A program made the position numbers and the translations under genes. Positions 62,572 through 64,000 of a stretch of DNA of 64,000 nucleotides are shown in pieces. The notes beneath the pieces are model-generated. The model searched no databases. It was not told the origin of the DNA and saw only the letters and a program-made list of their open reading frames with translations. The stretch is from Clostridium sp. (GTDB lineage Bacteria; Bacillota; Clostridia; Lachnospirales; Lachnospiraceae). Each line of letters starts with the position of its first letter. Position 1 is the stretch's first letter. Location: positions 142,005 through 206,004 of the forward strand of contig JAGZZT010000004.1 in assembly GCA_018377235.1 (NCBI GenBank), written 5' to 3'.

Positions 62572-63774
62572 TTACGTTAAAAACAGCTTTCCTGCCAGAT
62601 TCTCCTGAAAATTGTAATGAGTATCCATGTAATATCTGGCTGCCCCCGTTAAAATTGCTTCATCTCCCAGTTCGGCAAAACGAATATCCAGATTTTCCAG
62701 AAAAAACTGAAATCCCGTCTCTTTTAAATCAGAAATCGTTTCCTCTAAAAACGTCTCTCCAAGTTTTCTGGCCATTCCTCCGATAACAACCGAGTCTGGA
62801 CGGAGAACCGTAATAAAGTTTCCAAGAGCAAAGCTTAAATCAGAAGCCAAAATTTTTATCAGCTTTTCAGCCTCCCTGCTTCCTTCCGCCGCCATTTTTC
62901 CAATATCCCGAAATAAAATCCTGCTCCCCTCCTGCTTTCCCGAAAGAGGAATGTCAAGATTATTTTCCAGAATCCTTTCCGGCAGGGCCAGCTCGCCAAT
63001 CCTGTTTTCCAGGCATCCTCTGTTTCCACAGCGGCATTTCTTTCCGTTTCTGTCTATAGAAAAATGGCCCAGCTGTGTTCCCATGCCGGTTCCGCCATGA
63101 AGAATTCTGGAGTTCTGTATCATGCTGGCTCCAATTCCCTCATTAATGTTTACATAGAGGCAGCTGTCACCAGCCGTCTCGCTGAAGGCCCGTTCTGCAT
63201 AAGCCATACAGGCCGTATCATTCAGAAAGGAAATCGGATATTCCGGAATCCTTCTTCTGATCTCATCGATAATCCTGTCCTGAGAAAGTTCCAGGACAAT
63301 GGAAATAATACGATGTCCCACACTGTCAATCATGCCCGGCACAGTAATGCAAATCCCTAAAACACTCCTGTCTGAGGTATACCGCTCAATAAAGGATAAA
63401 ATTTTCTCCGCTAAAGTCCCAGCCCCCAGCGTTTCAGGCTCCGCACTTTCCCGCTCCTGAGCTTCTATCTCAAACGCTGCTGACACAAGAGAAAGCCATA
63501 TCTCATGACGCCTCCAATTTAATACAACCACACAATCCCGGCTGTTAACAGACAGACTGTTTGGGCGCCTTCCCTTCTTTCCACTTTCAATACTGCCCTG
63601 ATCGACAATTCTTCCTTCCTGAATTAATTCTTCAATCAAAAGTGAGACTGTCGTCTTACTCAGTGAGGCAGAGGATGCCAGGCAGGCCCTTGATATACCA
63701 AAATTCTGTGAAATCAGCTGATACAGCCGCTTTTTATTCTCTGCTTTAATCGCCTGCTGGCTGAGCACATCCAT
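62572..63774 (-). CDS. ROK-family transcriptional repressor
   Basis: 400 residues. An N-terminal winged helix (FGISRACLASSASLSKTTVSLLIEELIQEGRI) is followed by a ROK domain with the zinc motif CRCGNRGCLEN and GTGMGTQLGHFSID. The usual Glu of the GEIGH segment is Gln here, consistent with a sugar-binding regulator rather than an active kinase. GGAGGG directly abuts the ATG, so a GTG at codon 3 (63766-63768) may be the real start. First gene of the sugar operon with an autorepression site upstream. Confidence 0.9.
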   Translation of the reverse strand: MDVLSQQAIKAENKKRLYQLISQNFGISRACLASSASLSKTTVSLLIEELIQEGRIVDQGSIESGKKGRRPNSLSVNSRDCVVVLNWRRHEIWLSLVSAAFEIEAQERESAEPETLGAGTLAEKILSFIERYTSDRSVLGICITVPGMIDSVGHRIISIVLELSQDRIIDEIRRRIPEYPISFLNDTACMAYAERAFSETAGDSCLYVNINEGIGASMIQNSRILHGGTGMGTQLGHFSIDRNGKKCRCGNRGCLENRIGELALPERILENNLDIPLSGKQEGSRILFRDIGKMAAEGSREAEKLIKILASDLSFALGNFITVLRPDSVVIGGMARKLGETFLEETISDLKETGFQFFLENLDIRFAELGDEAILTGAARYYMDTHYNFQENLAGKLFLT

Positions 63775-63817
63775 CCCTCCAGTTCCATTTTATTATTTCT
63801 TCTGTCAATGAACCTGC

Positions 63818-63877
63818 ATTTAATTAGTTCGTCCACTGGACTAATTAAATACTAACATTTTTTTATTTCCAACGCAA
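63818..63877 (-). promoter_or_regulatory. Sugar operon promoter and ROK operator
   Basis: Minus-strand TTGCGT (63872-63877), 17-base spacer, TAGTAT (63849-63854). A perfect inverted repeat ATTTAATTAGT (63818-63828) / ACTAATTAAAT (63840-63850) with an 11-base spacer overlaps the -10 and start site. The TTAGT-N-ACTAA core resembles XylR/NagC-type ROK operators. Confidence 0.75.
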
Positions 63878-63914
63878 GTTGTTTTTGGCAGTTTCCATAT
63901 ATTGATAGTGTCAA

Positions 63915-63932
63915 GATTTTTTCGCAAAAATC
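63915..63932. repeat. Short hairpin upstream of the sugar operon
   Basis: GATTTTT and AAAAATC arms around TCGC. A second inverted repeat, TAGCCGG/CCGGCTA, lies at about 63949-63969. See the finding on a possible gene or element end at the right edge. Confidence 0.5.
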
Positions 63933-63958
63933 AAATTCAGTCGTTTGGTAGCCGGCAG

Positions 63959-64000
63959 TTAACCGGCTATGATATCAGACAACAGATCATCCTCCAGTTT
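63959..64000 (-). CDS. Possible C-terminal end of an upstream gene
   Basis: From the window edge the minus strand reads 13 codons (KLEDDLLSDIIAG) and a TAA that lies inside an inverted repeat suggestive of a gene end. Too short to identify; could be chance. Confidence 0.25.
   Translation of the reverse strand, partial: KLEDDLLSDIIAG

Noticed and set aside
1..64000. CRISPR arrays, tRNA and rRNA genes
   Set aside because: No regularly spaced repeats, cloverleaf sequences or conserved rRNA blocks were recognised on either strand.

Overview
The window looks like chromosomal DNA of an anaerobic, endospore-forming member of the Clostridia, most likely a Lachnospiraceae-type gut organism. The evidence is two oxygen-sensitive class III ribonucleotide reductases with an NrdG activase, an iron-sulfur L-serine dehydratase, rubrerythrin, pyruvate phosphate dikinase whose active-site numbering matches the Clostridium symbiosum enzyme, single-chain glycyl-tRNA synthetase, and the sporulation genes spoIIP and gpr. 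The genus cannot be fixed by eye. Base composition is close to balanced through most of the window, except an AT-rich patch at about 17.4-19.7 kb. No tRNA, rRNA, CRISPR array or intact transposase was seen.

Layout, left to right. A partial LysR regulator fills 1-543. From 0.7 to 11.1 kb lies a minus-strand set for dNTP and central metabolism: class III FBPase, a NrdD with a fused redoxin domain, HflX, a TPR lipoprotein, dUTPase, NrdG and a second NrdD. Both nrdD promoters carry pairs of NrdR-box-like sites. ScpB/ScpA (11.2-12.8 kb) are divergent from the plus-strand sdaAB-sdaAA pair, separated by a leader rich in hairpins and repeated -10 elements. Metallophosphoesterase, rubrerythrin and an orphan CbiK chelatase follow.

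The accessory part is 17.4-20.6 kb: a BlaI/BlaR1-like (M56) pair, a divergent 81-residue membrane protein under a promoter carrying the same inverted repeat as the blaI promoter, and a RelB-YoeB toxin-antitoxin pair lying between two 107-bp direct copies of the ppdK 3' end plus terminator. ppdK, two MATE exporters and a MarR regulator come next.

From 27 to 42 kb there is a long minus-strand housekeeping run: glyS, lipoprotein, recO, era, M16 peptidase, YdcF-like protein, the U32/TrmR pair for tRNA wobble-uridine modification, a truncated MltG-like protein, RNase J, DUF1292, RuvX, IreB and MtaB. A nitrilase-family gene and a plus-strand Crh-like HPr lacking the catalytic His follow. The run then continues with an unknown anchored protein, ThiI, cysteine desulfurase, RsmE and PrmA. 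A TauE/SafE transporter and a 164-bp nested palindrome sit where many Firmicutes carry hrcA-grpE-dnaK-dnaJ, before the conserved hemW-lepA-spoIIP-gpr block and the divergent rpsT.

The last 8 kb is a sugar-type operon on the minus strand: ROK repressor, TIM-barrel isomerase, substrate-binding lipoprotein, ABC ATPase, permease, Gfo/Idh/MocA oxidoreductase and a second TIM-barrel protein. A perfect 11-bp-arm inverted repeat overlaps its promoter. The best candidates for something little described are the M56/BlaI plus small-membrane-protein locus, the toxin-antitoxin cassette at the end of ppdK, the NrdD-redoxin fusion and the nested palindrome.
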